A stretch of 64,000 nt of DNA from Chrysophaeum taylorii (Eukaryota; Sar; Pelagophyceae; Pelagomonadales; Pelagomonadaceae). Positions within the stretch are counted from its first letter, which is position 1. Each line of letters begins with the position of its first letter. The stretch is taken from assembly GCA_029834535.1 (NCBI GenBank), contig JAQMWT010000316.1:124001-188000 (forward strand). The letters run 5' to 3'. Below are positions 51,961 to 62,519 of the stretch, in pieces. A program made the position numbers and the translations under genes. Under the pieces are notes generated by a model, which was not told where the DNA came from, searched no databases, and saw only the letters and a program-made list of their open reading frames with translations.

Positions 51961-54000
51961 TCACGCCGCCGCCGCCGCCGCCGCCGCCGCCGCGGCGGGG
52001 AGGTTCGAATTGGAGGTGGAATTTGCGAGGGTAGCGGGGGTGTCGGGGGTGAGGGAGTCGCGGGCGAGCTCGCAGGCATACAAGAGGAGGTCGCGGGTCC
52101 AGCGGGGGTCGAGGCCGATGACGAAGTGGAGGAGCTCGAGGCGGAGGCAGGGGGCGTGGCAGGAGGCGACGAGGGAGGTGAGGTGGACGAGGGGGTCGTC
52201 GAGGTTACCCTCGTCGTCGAAGGCGCGCTGGGGGCCGACGAGGAGGTGGAGCTTATCACGGAAGGTGGCGCGGTTATGGAGGGCCTTTTTTCCGGCGAAG
52301 GCGGCAAAGCTGGGTCCGGCGGCGGCGGTGTGCTTCGAGGCGTCGCGCCAGGAGCTGACGCGGAAGGCGAGGGAGGCCTCGGCGCGGTGGAGCCAGTCGT
52401 CGAGGAGGTCGGCGGCCTGGGCGGCGGCCCACTTGAGGCGGCCCGAGGCGAGGGCACCGAGACAGGCGAAAGCTCCCGCCGCGCGGAGGCAAGCCTCGTC
52501 GAGGACGGTGGGGTGCGGGAGGACCGGCTGGGCGGGGGCGCCGCCACCGAGGGCGACCAGGCGTCCGAAGACGCGGACGACGGCTTCGGCGGCCCACGCG
52601 TTGCGTCGCGACGGCGCGATCGCGCGGCGGAGGGCGAGTTCTGCGCGGCGCGAGACGTCCTCGTCGTCTTGGTCGTCGTCGTCGTCGTCGTCCAGGGCTG
52701 TGAGCGCGATTTCTAAGGAAGCGTCGGTGAGGGCGTGGGCCGCGTGGACGCCGAGCGCGGTCGACGCGGCGAGTCCAAAGGGACGCGCGTCGAGGGGAAG
52801 CGGGGGCGAGCCCGCGAGAAGGGCTTTGTCGGTCGCGGCGACGCGGCGGAGAAGCGCGGCCTGCGCGCGGGGGGAAAAAATCTTGGGGGGTGTCGTGCCG
52901 TTGGCGTCCAGAACGAGGATCGCGACGCGCGGCTTGGGAGCCGCGCCAAAAGCGTTCGCGGGAAGCATGTCGTCGACGAGCTCCTGCACGGCGTCCCGCG
53001 CGCCCATCGCCATCAGCAGGTGCTGGACCTGCGTGGACCGCGAAAAGACCGCAACCACCGCCTCGAGACGAATCGCTGCGAAGACCTCGTTGTAGGGCAC
53101 CACCTCGTCGACCTTGCGCGTCCCAAAATGCTCGTACTCGCGTCGCGCTCCCATCTCCTCCAATTCCTCGAGGGTCGCGAGGGCTGCCTCGAGGTCGGGT
53201 CGGAGGGTCTTGTCGGCCGTCGTCTTGCTCGTGACCCCGAACTCGGTCTTGGCGAAAAACCCCGACCGCCACGCCCAGACGTCGGACGGTAGCTCGAGAG
53301 CCGCGCGGTCCAAGACGATCCCGCAAGACTGCGCCCACGCCCGCCCAAACAGCCGCATCCCCACGCACCCCCGCGGCGGGAGGGTCGTCGGGGTGAAGTA
53401 CTGCTTCTTCTTCTTAAACACCTTGGCGAGCTGCCCGACGAGCGCGCGCCAATGCTCGTTCCGAACCGTCTTGACCAAAGCGCCGCGCGTCGAGGCGCTC
53501 CCGCGATCCGTCTCCGCCCACAGAAGCTCCAAGGCCCGCTTACCCGTCTCCTCCTCGCGCGGCCACTCGACGGCGACGACCAACTCCCCTTCGGCCGCCT
53601 CGAGCTCGTCGATGTCTACCTCGGTCGACGCTACGAGACTTCCCGACGGCCGACGGGCGTCCGCGCTCGCCTCGCTCTCCTTATCGCTCTCGTCCTCGTG
53701 CAGCAACCGCTTCCGCAGCTCCTCGATCGACGGCGTTCGGTACTTGTTCCGCTCCCCGGGCGACACCCGCGACGCGACGAACTGCGCGGCGGCCTCGCAC
53801 ACGGGGTGGTCCTCGACGCTGCTGCTGCTGCTGCTGAACACCCGATGGACACCCCCGTTCGTCGTCGTCGTCGTCTTCGAACGCTTCTTCTGCACCGCCA
53901 TCACAGCCCCCCGCGCCGCCACCACGGCCTCCACCACCTCGCTCTCATCGAGTCCCCGCAGCTCCTCGAGCAACCAGTAGACCTCTTCAGACGCGCACAT
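51961..54000 (-). CDS. Large unrecognised protein
   Basis: This 679-residue protein is Ala/Arg/Leu-rich and helical, without a domain that could be named. Landmarks are a Lys/Thr/Ser-rich segment (about 38-60), a KKKKQYFTPTTLPPRG block near the middle, RVAILVLDANGTTPPK (a beta-strand-like motif) and a C-terminal poly-Ala run that ends the frame. Codon use is GC-rich like the neighbours. It starts divergently, 136 bp from the 2-oxoglutarate dehydrogenase E2 gene. Confidence 0.5.
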   Translation of the reverse strand: MCASEEVYWLLEELRGLDESEVVEAVVAARGAVMAVQKKRSKTTTTTNGGVHRVFSSSSSSVEDHPVCEAAAQFVASRVSPGERNKYRTPSIEELRKRLLHEDESDKESEASADARRPSGSLVASTEVDIDELEAAEGELVVAVEWPREEETGKRALELLWAETDRGSASTRGALVKTVRNEHWRALVGQLAKVFKKKKQYFTPTTLPPRGCVGMRLFGRAWAQSCGIVLDRAALELPSDVWAWRSGFFAKTEFGVTSKTTADKTLRPDLEAALATLEELEEMGARREYEHFGTRKVDEVVPYNEVFAAIRLEAVVAVFSRSTQVQHLLMAMGARDAVQELVDDMLPANAFGAAPKPRVAILVLDANGTTPPKIFSPRAQAALLRRVAATDKALLAGSPPLPLDARPFGLAASTALGVHAAHALTDASLEIALTALDDDDDDDQDDEDVSRRAELALRRAIAPSRRNAWAAEAVVRVFGRLVALGGGAPAQPVLPHPTVLDEACLRAAGAFACLGALASGRLKWAAAQAADLLDDWLHRAEASLAFRVSSWRDASKHTAAAGPSFAAFAGKKALHNRATFRDKLHLLVGPQRAFDDEGNLDDPLVHLTSLVASCHAPCLRLELLHFVIGLDPRWTRDLLLYACELARDSLTPDTPATLANSTSNSNLPAAAAAAAAAAA

Positions 54001-54136
54001 AACTAACTAACTAACTAACTAATAAGTGTGCTGCTGCTTCGCACTTTCTTTTGACTACAACGCAACCTCAACTTTCATTCGTAAATAATAATAATAAACC
54101 CTCGCTCTGCTTTCTTTGCCCGACGGACAGAATACC

Positions 54137-55339
54137 ATGTTGCTCCGAGGCGTTTGGCGCGCAGCGCGGCCTGCCTGCCGCCAGGTCGTCGTCGGTGCGA
54201 CATCATCGCGCCCTTTTAGGTTCCGCCTCTTCTCGACGCAGGAGATCCCGGTCCCGAACATGGGGGACTCGATCACCGAAGGTACCGTCGTCGAGTGGGC
54301 CGCAGAAGTAGGGGCCGCGCTCAAGGCCGACGACCTCGTCGCGTTCATCGAGACCGACAAAGTCACTGTCGAGGTCCGCGCGCCGACAGCCGGCGTCCTC
54401 GCCGAAAAGCTCGCCGAGGTCGACCAGGTCGTCGAGGTTGGCCAGCTTCTCTTTAAGCTCGACACCTCGGACGTCGCCGCCGCCGCGAAGGCCGCGCCAC
54501 CGCCTCCCTCCGTTCCTGCTGCTGCGCCTCCCGCGTCGCCGGCCCCGGAGGCGGTCCCTCCGGCGCCACCGCCCGCGGCCCCTCCGGCGCCCGCGGCCCC
54601 TCCTTCGCCGCCGCCGGCCGGCGGAACCGCTCGCGGCGAGACGAGAGTGAAAATGAGTCGGATGAGGCAGCGGATCGCCGAGCGGCTCAAGGAGGCCCAG
54701 AACACGGCCGCCATGCTGACTACATTCCAGGAATGCGACATGGGTAATCTAATGGAGCTCCGCAAGGCCTTGAAAGACGAGTTCGAGAAAACGCACGGCG
54801 TCAAGCTCGGGTTCATGTCGGCGTTCGTCAAGGCATCCACCGCCGCGCTCAAGGAGATCCCCGCCGTCAACGCCTTCATCGACGATGCGACGAAGGAAAT
54901 CGTGTACCGGGACTTTTGCGACATATCCGTCGCCGTCGCCAGTCCGAACGGCCTCGTCGTGCCCGTCATCCGCGACGCTCACGCCTTGTCCTTCGCCGAC
55001 GTCGAGAAGACCATCGCCGCGTACGGCAAAAAAGCCAAGGACGGCACCTTGACGCTCGAGGAAATGACGGGCGGCACCTTCTCCATCTCGAACGGCGGAG
55101 TCTTCGGGTCGTTGATGGGCACGCCCATCATCAACTATTCCCCGCAAGCTGCCATCCTCGGCATGCACGCGACCAAGATGCGACCCGTGGTCTACAACGG
55201 CAAGATCGAGCCCAGGCCAATGATGTACCTCGCGCTCACCTACGACCACCGAATCATCGATGGCCGCGAGGCGGTCACCTTCCTCAAGTCTATCGCGCTC
55301 AAAATCGAAAATCCGGCCCGCCTTCTCCTCGATCTCTGA
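54137..55339 (+). CDS. DLST: Dihydrolipoamide succinyltransferase (2-oxoglutarate dehydrogenase E2)
   Basis: This 400-residue protein is the E2 core of mitochondrial 2-oxoglutarate dehydrogenase, transferring succinyl from lipoyl-lysine to CoA in the TCA cycle. The first roughly 32 residues are Arg-rich, a mitochondrial presequence. The lipoyl domain has the modified lysine in ETDKVTVEV (K75). A Pro/Ala-rich linker (about 120-175) follows directly to the catalytic domain with no peripheral-subunit-binding domain, as is usual for DLST in many eukaryotes. The catalytic signature is [10 protein letters not shown] (H371, D375). The start is ATG 54137; upstream codons begin only at TTG. Confidence 0.95.
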   Translation: MLLRGVWRAARPACRQVVVGATSSRPFRFRLFSTQEIPVPNMGDSITEGTVVEWAAEVGAALKADDLVAFIETDKVTVEVRAPTAGVLAEKLAEVDQVVEVGQLLFKLDTSDVAAAAKAAPPPPSVPAAAPPASPAPEAVPPAPPPAAPPAPAAPPSPPPAGGTARGETRVKMSRMRQRIAERLKEAQNTAAMLTTFQECDMGNLMELRKALKDEFEKTHGVKLGFMSAFVKASTAALKEIPAVNAFIDDATKEIVYRDFCDISVAVASPNGLVVPVIRDAHALSFADVEKTIAAYGKKAKDGTLTLEEMTGGTFSISNGGVFGSLMGTPIINYSPQAAILGMHATKMRPVVYNGKIEPRPMMYLALTYDHRIIDGREAVTFLKSIALKIENPARLLLDL

Positions 55340-55818
55340 ACGCCGTCCTTGCTTCTTCGAGGATCTGACGAATGCTGCAAGCCTTCTCACGTCCTGGCCC
55401 GGCCTTTTCGGAACACCACCCCCCCTTCGCTCGCTTTACGCTTTCACCTCCTCCTCCTCCTCCTCCTCAATAGTTCCAAACCTCCTACCTCCCCATCATC
55501 GCCGCCGCCTTCCGACCGGACTATCCGCATACCGCCGGCGCCGCCGCCGCTTATGAAGAAAGAAGCGTGATAGTCATCACAGCATTTACTTATAAAAATA
55601 CCCACACATAAGGTTTGTGAAACTGAGGGGAGATCACTCCACATACCATCGGCTGTCGACACTATCCTACCAAGCTCGCTCTCTCGTCCGAGGGAGAGAG
55701 AGTGCTCCAAATCAAGAGCTAGATCCGCTAGCTATATTGCGCACAGGGGTGGGCATACCTAAGATGGAGAGAGAGAGAGAGCGAGCCACCCCGTATATAT
55801 ATTGTTCACGAGGTCGCG
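55340..55818. other. Intergenic between convergent genes
   Basis: A CTC/CCT run at about 55447-55468, a short GA run at about 55768-55782 and no gene. It lies between the convergent DLST and PSMB3 stops. Confidence 0.6.
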
Positions 55819-56433
55819 CTAGTCCATACGGCCCTTGAGGCGCTTGGAGGTGACGCCGTCGGGGGTGATGACGTGGACAACGGCACCCCAGCCGGACATG
55901 GCATCGCGGTCGACGGAAGCGAGAAGGCACTGCGAGACAGCCTCGAATAGGTCGTCGGGCGTCATGTCGGGGCGCCAGAGAGACTCGCACATGCCGTTCA
56001 TGTTGGGGGTGCATGTGCCCGAGACGACAAAGTCGTTGGTATAGACGGGGGCGCCGATGAGGTCCATGCCGCAAAGAAAAGGTTGGTCGCCATCCTTGAG
56101 GCCGGCGACGAGGGGCTCGATAAAGTAGGGGCCAAAGCGCTTCTCGTAAAGAAGATGGGAGAGGAGCGCCGCGAAGGCCTCGGGCTTCATGTCGCGCTCC
56201 TCGCGGAGCGCATAGAGGCTAAGGCGAAACTTGAGGAGGTTGCGGAGGGTCTGGACGTCCGTCGCCAGCCCCGCCAGGCCGACAAAAACATTGTTCGACA
56301 TCTTGAAAACCTTTTCAAAGTCCGTAGCGACCGTTTGCATCCGGAGGCCAAACCGCGTGTCGGCCCCGATCGCCACGCAATTCTTCCCGGCCATCGCTAT
56401 GATCGCCGCACCGTTGTGTTCGAGGATGCTCAT
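55819..56433 (-). CDS. PSMB3: 20S proteasome subunit beta-3
   Basis: This 204-residue protein is the non-catalytic beta-3 subunit of the 20S proteasome core. MSILEHNGAAIIAMAGKNC, then LAGLATDVQT, LLYEKRFGPY, DFVVSGTC, GMCESLW and the tail SKRLKGRMD all match PSMB3 position by position. The usual N-terminal catalytic threonine is absent, as in all beta-3 subunits. Length matches the human protein (205). It starts only 22 bp after the PhoD-like stop on the same strand. It works with the other proteasome subunits in cytosolic and nuclear protein turnover. Confidence 0.97.
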   Translation of the reverse strand: MSILEHNGAAIIAMAGKNCVAIGADTRFGLRMQTVATDFEKVFKMSNNVFVGLAGLATDVQTLRNLLKFRLSLYALREERDMKPEAFAALLSHLLYEKRFGPYFIEPLVAGLKDGDQPFLCGMDLIGAPVYTNDFVVSGTCTPNMNGMCESLWRPDMTPDDLFEAVSQCLLASVDRDAMSGWGAVVHVITPDGVTSKRLKGRMD

Positions 56434-56455
56434 CGTCGTCGTGTTTCGCTCGCAC

Positions 56456-57634
56456 TTAGTTCCGTTGGGGACATCGAGAGGGAGGGGGATCGTCAAAGGG
56501 GCACGAGGCGACGGTAACGGGGCGGAGGAGGGGACGATCCTCTTCGCCAAGAACGTGGACGCTAAGGGTGAGATGGTCCCAGTCGAAGGTGAGGCGGGCG
56601 TAGTTGAGGGCGGTGGCGTAGTCGGTGGGGAGCGGGCGATGGGCGCGGAAGTACCGGAGGAGGGGCGGGAAGAGGAGACGCGTGAGCCTCGAGGTGGCGA
56701 GGGTGTGGGTCATACCGGAGGTGGTGACCTCCACAAAGCCCCCGCAGACGTCGGCGGAGGAGCCCAGAATTTCGGCGTGGTGGACGTCGCCCGAGAGAAC
56801 GAGGAGCCCGTTCGGCTTTGTCCTCCGGAGGACCTCGAAGAGGCGGTCCTTGGCTTTGGGGAAGTGGTCCCAGCTCTCGAAACTGGGGTTGGAGGTGGTG
56901 ACCTGGATCGACGAGACGAGGACGACGAATTTGGCAGCAGCAGCAGCAGCAGGAGCAGCAGCGGCGGATTTTTTTGGCGTCGCGCCGGCGAGGACGGTCT
57001 CGAGCCAGCGCCACTGGTCTTCACCGAGGACGTCGCCGTCGAAGCCAAAAAGGCGCGGGAGGCCCAGGGCCCCCGCAAAAAGTCTCGAGGCCGCAGCGAC
57101 GAGCGGCATGAAGCGGCCGATCCCGGGAATGTTCCGGAACCAGGCGCCGACGCTCGGAACGAGGTGGTCGTCGCGATAGGATCGGGTGTCGAGGAGCACG
57201 AAGAGGACCCGTCGGTCGGGAGGTCCGAACTCGTGGGCCGAATAGGTAGAGGTTGCGTTGATAAAGTCGAGAAAAGCAGCGCGACGCTCGTCGACGCGGT
57301 TCGCGCGTCGTCCGGCGTCGTTGATGCCTAGGTCGTGATCGTCCCAGGTTCCTGAAATTACGGGGACGCGACGCCGGAACTCGTGGTACTCGGGCCGCGC
57401 CTTTTGGGTTTGCAGCGCCGCGCGCAACGCGTCGACATCGCTGCGGTTGGGGTATACGGAGTCGCCGGCCCAGAAAAAGGCCTGGGGAGTTTGGCGAAGC
57501 ATGGCGGCCCACAGGGGTTGCGGGCGGTGCTGCTTGTTGCACGACGCGACGGCGGCCGTCCGCAGCTCGAACGGGTGGTGGTGGTGGTAGTCCGCGACGG
57601 CCGCCATCGCGCGCCCAAAAAATAGATGCAACAT
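56456..57634 (-). CDS. PhoD-like metallophosphatase
   Basis: This 392-residue protein belongs to the PhoD alkaline phosphatase/phospholipase family. Metal-binding motifs are AGDSVY (about 56-61), GTWDDHDLGIND (about 95-106) and the late SGDVHHAEI (about 281-289), followed by VTTSGMTHT. Bacterial PhoD is secreted, but no signal peptide is evident from the ATG at 57634 (an alternative ATG is at 57607). A central poly-Ala tract is an alga-specific insertion. It lies 14 bp after the preceding gene and 22 bp before PSMB3. Confidence 0.87.
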   Translation of the reverse strand: MLHLFFGRAMAAVADYHHHHPFELRTAAVASCNKQHRPQPLWAAMLRQTPQAFFWAGDSVYPNRSDVDALRAALQTQKARPEYHEFRRRVPVISGTWDDHDLGINDAGRRANRVDERRAAFLDFINATSTYSAHEFGPPDRRVLFVLLDTRSYRDDHLVPSVGAWFRNIPGIGRFMPLVAAASRLFAGALGLPRLFGFDGDVLGEDQWRWLETVLAGATPKKSAAAAPAAAAAAKFVVLVSSIQVTTSNPSFESWDHFPKAKDRLFEVLRRTKPNGLLVLSGDVHHAEILGSSADVCGGFVEVTTSGMTHTLATSRLTRLLFPPLLRYFRAHRPLPTDYATALNYARLTFDWDHLTLSVHVLGEEDRPLLRPVTVASCPFDDPPPSRCPQRN

Positions 57635-57648
57635 TCTCACAACACTAA

Positions 57649-58269
57649 CTAAACCCTCGTCTGTGCCCCCCCCCTCCTCAAGAGGTCGTCGAGGCGTCGG
57701 AGGGCGCGCGCCGAGTCGAGGTAGGCTTGGGAGGCCTCGGCGGCCTCGGTCTCCGAGGAGGCCCAGGAAAGCTCGCGGATCGCGGCGGCGACGTCCTCCG
57801 GGCGTGCCGCGTCCCAGGAGGTTTGATGATGATGATGATGATGGTGATGATGATCGAGGGTGTCGGACCGTGTGAGGGCGTCGACGGCGCGTTGGGCGAG
57901 GGCTTCGAGGTCGGCGTGGGCCTCGTTGGAGAGCGGGGGGCGTTCGGTCTCGGGCGTGGCAAAATACCTGGGGACGACGGCAGCCATGCGGTCTGTCGCT
58001 TCCGTGAAGTCGGCGACGCGCGGCTTGGGACCACCGCCGAGCGAGGCGTCCGGCGGTTGCGGCTCCTCAGCCTGGCCGTCGCGCCACCCGCGGCAGGGGG
58101 GCATCGCAGCGCGTCGGGCCGCCGTTCGCGGGGGGTACCGCAGCACGAGCCGCGCGAAGGTCGCGTCCATCGCCTCGCACAGTTCCTCGAGGAGGCCCAC
58201 GTCGACGGCCTCTTGTGCGCTGGTGGTTGTGGTGGTGGTGGACTCGTCGACGTCGGAGTCGTCGGACAT
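57649..58269 (-). CDS. Unrecognised helical protein
   Basis: This 206-residue protein has a Thr run near the N-terminus, helical segments (about 20-50 and 120-200), a poly-His tract (about 138-146) and an Ala/Glu-rich C-terminus. No family is recognised. The very close tandem position ahead of the PhoD-like and PSMB3 genes suggests it belongs to the same transcription cluster. Confidence 0.5.
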   Translation of the reverse strand: MSDDSDVDESTTTTTTSAQEAVDVGLLEELCEAMDATFARLVLRYPPRTAARRAAMPPCRGWRDGQAEEPQPPDASLGGGPKPRVADFTEATDRMAAVVPRYFATPETERPPLSNEAHADLEALAQRAVDALTRSDTLDHHHHHHHHHQTSWDAARPEDVAAAIRELSWASSETEAAEASQAYLDSARALRRLDDLLRRGGAQTRV

Positions 58270-58459
58270 CGCGAGGAGGGCGAAAGAGGGCGCAGGTGTG
58301 TGTGCGTGTGCGTGCGGGGGGCGCTAATAAACTAACTAACAAGTCTCCCACCAGAACCGAAACCCTCTCTTCTGCACAACATCCAGTCGTCGTCTTATCG
58401 ACGACGACGATGCTGTCTGTCGCCTCGCCGGTGAAAGAAGAAGAAGAAGGTAGGGGTGA

Positions 58460-61400
58460 ATGAACAGTTACTCGGATCAGTGGGGGTGGGCGGCCCTCGG
58501 GGCGGCGACGGCGACCCCCAGCAGCGTGACGAGTAGCACGAGCGTGGAGGATTTCGTGGTGGGCGACCTTGTGATCTGCGAAAACGACGGCGTGTGGTAC
58601 GAGGCCAAAGTGATCGAGACGTCGCAGCGGTCTCGAAAGCGGAAGATGACGACGATCTACAGGGTGTCGTACGACGGGTGGGGAGCCAAGTGGGACGAGT
58701 GGGTGGATTTGGAGAGGCTGCGGACGCGGACGCCCGACAACGCGGAGCTGGCCAAGGCGTCGCGCGAGGCGGCCGAGCGGGAGGCCGAGGAGGAGAGAAG
58801 GGCCAAGAAGGAGAGCCAGGCGAGAAAAGCAGCGTCTTCTTCTCCATCTTCTTCTTCTTCGAAGAAGAAAAGTGAAGAAAGGCGGAGCTCTCACCCGTCG
58901 TACGCCGACATGGCGATGCGGGCGGTCGAGCAGCTCAAGGACAGGTCGGGGTCGAGCGCGGTGGCCATCTCCAAGTGGATCAAGGCGCGGTACCCGGTGC
59001 ACGCGACCAAATACAAACAGTCGGTGTCGGCGGCCTTGAAGAGCGCCGTGGCTGCGGGCAAGTTGGTGAAGGTGAAGGCCTCGTTCAAGCTGTCGGCGAA
59101 GGAAGCGCGCGCTCGCCAGGGCAAGCCCAAGAAGAAGGCGGAGCCCGAGGCGGTCGACGACCTCGAGGTCGCGGCGCGCGCGCGCGAAAAGGGGGACAAG
59201 GTGCCGGCGCGGCCTTTTCCCGACTTTGCGCTCGTGTTGTCGCCGCCGATCGCCGCGAAGAGCGTTCTGGGCGTCGCCGAGTTCTGCCGCGTCCTTTTCC
59301 ACGAGCCTTTGCTCGGTCGCGGACGCGAATCGGTGTCGGTGCTGGATCTCGACGCGGCGCTCAGCGTGCTGCCCACCGACCAGACGCCGCCCCTCCTCGA
59401 GCGGCTCGCGCTCGCATTGCTCCGGCTCGTGTGCGGCCGCGACCTCGAGGACGGTGCACCGACGGACGCGGCCGAGGACGCGTGCGCTGGCCACGCGCAA
59501 AATCGTCGCATCTGGGGCCATGCGCTCAACGCGGTCACGTGGCCCGACATACTCCGGCGGCACCTCGGGGCCGAGCGGCGGTTCCGCCAGCGCGTCCGCG
59601 ACGCGTACCCCCCCAGCGACAACCACAAACCCCTCTCCCAGACGTACGGCAAGTCGGCGGCGCGCCTCGTGCCGTCGCCGAGTCCGAAGAAAAAGAAGCG
59701 GTGCGCGCGCTACTTTCCGTTCGAGGACAGCCCCCCCGCGCGCGGCGACGACGACGTCCTCGCCGACGCCCTCGACGCCTACTGCGACGCCAAGACCTCG
59801 TTTTCGCGCCTCCGCCCGGAACACGCGGCCGCTCTCCTCCACACGTTGGTCGACGACGCGTTGGCGACTCCCGCCGTCCAGCGCGTCCTCCGGGAATCGG
59901 AGGCTGTCCTCGAGGCGCGCGCCAAGCAGCACCGTGCGGCCGCCATGGCGCGCCGCAAGATCGAGCGCGCTATCCTCCAGAAAAATGGAGGAGGACAACA
60001 ACAACAACAACAACAACAACAGACTGGCGACGCCGACGCCGACGCGGCCTTGGGCAACAAGTCGGGCAAGGAGCTCGAGGAGATGCTGGAGACGGCCACC
60101 CAAGAGCTCGAGGCGGCGACCGCGGCGCTCGACGCGGCGACCACCAGGACACACTGCCTCCGGCGCGACCCGCTCGGTTCGGACCGGTACTTTTCCCACT
60201 ACTGGCGTCTCGCTTCCCTCGACGAAACCGTCTGTGCTCGAGACGGCGCGAAGAACCGCCTCCGGCGCCTCGCCGTCTGCCTCCACCCCTGCGACGAGCG
60301 CTACGACGCCGTCTACTCGCCGTGGTGTTGCTTCGATCTCGTTTCTGATCCCGCCTTGATCGAAACCCTCGACGACCGCGGCGAGCGCGAGGCGACGCTC
60401 TCGGCGGCCCTCCGCGAAGACGACGCCCTCGCGCGCGCCAAGAAGGAAAAGGGCGGCGCTTCTTCCTACGAGGCGCGCCTCGTCGTCGCGACGGCGGCTC
60501 GCGACCGCCTCGCCGTCGTCGTCGCGCGCCCGCCGCCGCCGAATTCGAGCGCCGCGACCCTTCCGTGGCCCGGCGCTCCGCCGCCGCCAAAGCCGCCCGA
60601 CGACGAAGAAGGCGACAAACCCGAGCCGCGCCGCTCGAGTCGCCGCAAGCCCGACGACGACGACGACGACGCCGCCGCCAACAAGGGGAAAAAGGCGAGG
60701 GGCACTCCGAACGACGACGACACCTCGCGCGCGGCGATCGAAAAGCGCGCGGAGATCGCTGCGGAGTTGGCCGCGCCCTGGCGCTGGCAGCACGACTCGA
60801 TCCGTAAAGGCCTCGAGGCCGTTCGCGTCGACCTCGACGCGATCCTCGCCCGCCTCGACGCGATCGCGCACGGCGAGGGCGAGGGCGAGGGTGAGGGTAC
60901 CCCCCCTGCCGACCGTCCGGCGGTGACCTTGGGCCTCTTGTGCGCCGATGCCCTGCGCGCCGAGGCGTGCCTCGCGTCGTTTTTGAAGACGGGCGACGAA
61001 TACGACGCGGACGACGAGGAGGACGACGAGTACTACAAGGCGACGACCTCGAACGGCGGCGCGGTCGACGACCTCGACTGGATCGAGCGCGACGCCGTCT
61101 CGGAGGACGATTACTACGAACTCTGCGGCGCCTGCTCAGAAATTAAGGAATGGCGCAACCTCTGGCGGGCGGCGGTCGATTCGTGCGCGCGCGAAGACCC
61201 CGACGCCGAGGCGACGACCTCGCGTTTTGCTTCGCTTTTCGGGGTCCTCGCCCAGGCCGTCGAACGACGCGCTCCCGCCCTCGAGGCTCGCGCCAAAGCC
61301 GCCGCCAAACTCCTTCTCCCGACCGACGAAACGACGCGCCGCAAACGCCATCAGCCCGTGGCCGTCGCCGGCGCGGTCTTCCTCCCCTCGGAGCCAACGA

Positions 61401-61801
61401 CCTCCTTTTTCTGGGCGCGGATACGCGGCTATCCGTGGTGGCCCGCGCGCGCCTATCGCCCCACGAACGCGGCCTTCGTCGAGGCCCTCGAGGCGCGCAA
61501 CGTCACCCTTATCGTCTTCGTCGGAGAGTCGATCCAGTACCTCCTCGATACCTCCGCCCTCGCGCCGTAAGTCCAAGTCTCTCCGAATTTGATTCTCCCT
61601 CGCAGTTTTACCGGCGACGCCCAAGATCCCCACATGCCCAAGAACAACAAATCTGCCTCGAAGAGTCTTCTGGCAGCGATAAAACGCGCTCGCGCCGCCC
61701 TCGCTCGAGCCAAACAACAAAAAAAAGCCGGAGACGCCGCCGACGACGCCTCTCCTGCTTGGAATGATGCTCTCGCCACACTCCCTGGCGGGAAGGATTA
61801 A
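58460..61801 (+). CDS. Multidomain chromatin protein: Tudor-knot, H15, DDT/WHIM, PWWP; 2 exons
   Basis: Exon 1 is 58460-61566, the intron is 61567-61605 (39 nt, GTAAGT..CAG, in-frame TAA) and exon 2 is 61606-61801, giving 1100 residues. In order it carries a chromo-barrel/Tudor-knot (about 32-92, GDLVICENDGVWYEAKVIE..YDGWGAKWDEWVDLERL); a linker-histone-like H15 winged helix (about 148-215, SYADMAMRAVEQLKDRSG..SVSAALKSAVAAGKLVKV); a DDT domain (about 252-315, LSVLPTDQTPPLLERLALALLRL); a WHIM-like region with RRDPLGSDRYFSHYWRL; and a C-terminal PWWP domain (about 982-1035, WARIRGYPWWPARAY). DDT/WHIM proteins associate with ISWI-type remodellers, while Tudor/PWWP modules bind methylated histones, so a reader subunit of a remodelling complex is inferred. 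The intron interrupts the PWWP domain. Confidence 0.88.
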
Positions 61802-62079
61802 TACGACCGCCGCCGCCGGATTTGTTGCTTGCTGGACCAACACATACCGTGGTCTCTCTCCTTATCATCGTCGTCATCATCATCATCATCATCCCTATGT
61901 TGTTGTTCGTGTTGTCGTCGCGCTCGAAACACTCGTCGTGTATTATTACTTATTTTTATACGGTTAGCGACTCCGGCCGAGGCGCCACAACACAAAACAC
62001 CCTCCGGAAGGAAGGAAGGAAGGAAGGAAGGAAGGAAGGAAGGAAGGAAAAGCACTTTTTTTTCTTGTCGCACCACCAC

Positions 62080-62110
<31 letters not shown>

Positions 62111-62519
62111 GCGGAGACCACCGCTCCGCTCCTTTGTTCGTTGGGGGGTCGGGGGGAGACTTCTAAATAATGAACAACACCATTGGGAAGAAAAGAGGTT
62201 CATGATGATGATGACACCGCGAGACACGACACCCAAGTAGCACCCGCTGTTGCCAGGGGAAAAGCGGAAGTGATCGATCCAGGGAGCGCGATAGCACGGG
62301 CAGCAATAAACAACGGCCGAAGAACAAGACGCAGCAGCACAAGGTTTGGGTGGCTCATCCCGGTTGAAGGATGACGAGATGCCAGGGGTGGGGGAAAGAG
62401 AAAGAAATTGGGCCTCGTCCGTTCGTTAACGTTCGTCAAGAATAATATTTGTCCTCGAAAAGAAATCGCGACGACCAAAAGCCGGGACGACCTCCATCAC
62501 GAAGAAGAGAATAGGCGGC
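61802..62519. other. Intergenic, rich in simple repeats
   Basis: A CAT/ATC run lies at about 61873-61892, a (GGAA)n run at 62007-62048 and a (CAG)n run at 62084-62109. No gene is supported. It separates the convergent DDT gene and lectin gene. Confidence 0.7.

Noticed and set aside
58411-58490. Upstream exon MLSVASPVKEEEE for the chromatin gene.
   Set aside because: The nearest GT..AG junction changes the reading frame, so ATG 58460 is kept.
58067-60871. 934-codon minus-strand open frame antisense to the chromatin protein.
   Set aside because: It lies wholly opposite the Tudor/DDT gene and the 206-aa gene, is Arg/Val-rich and shows no motif.
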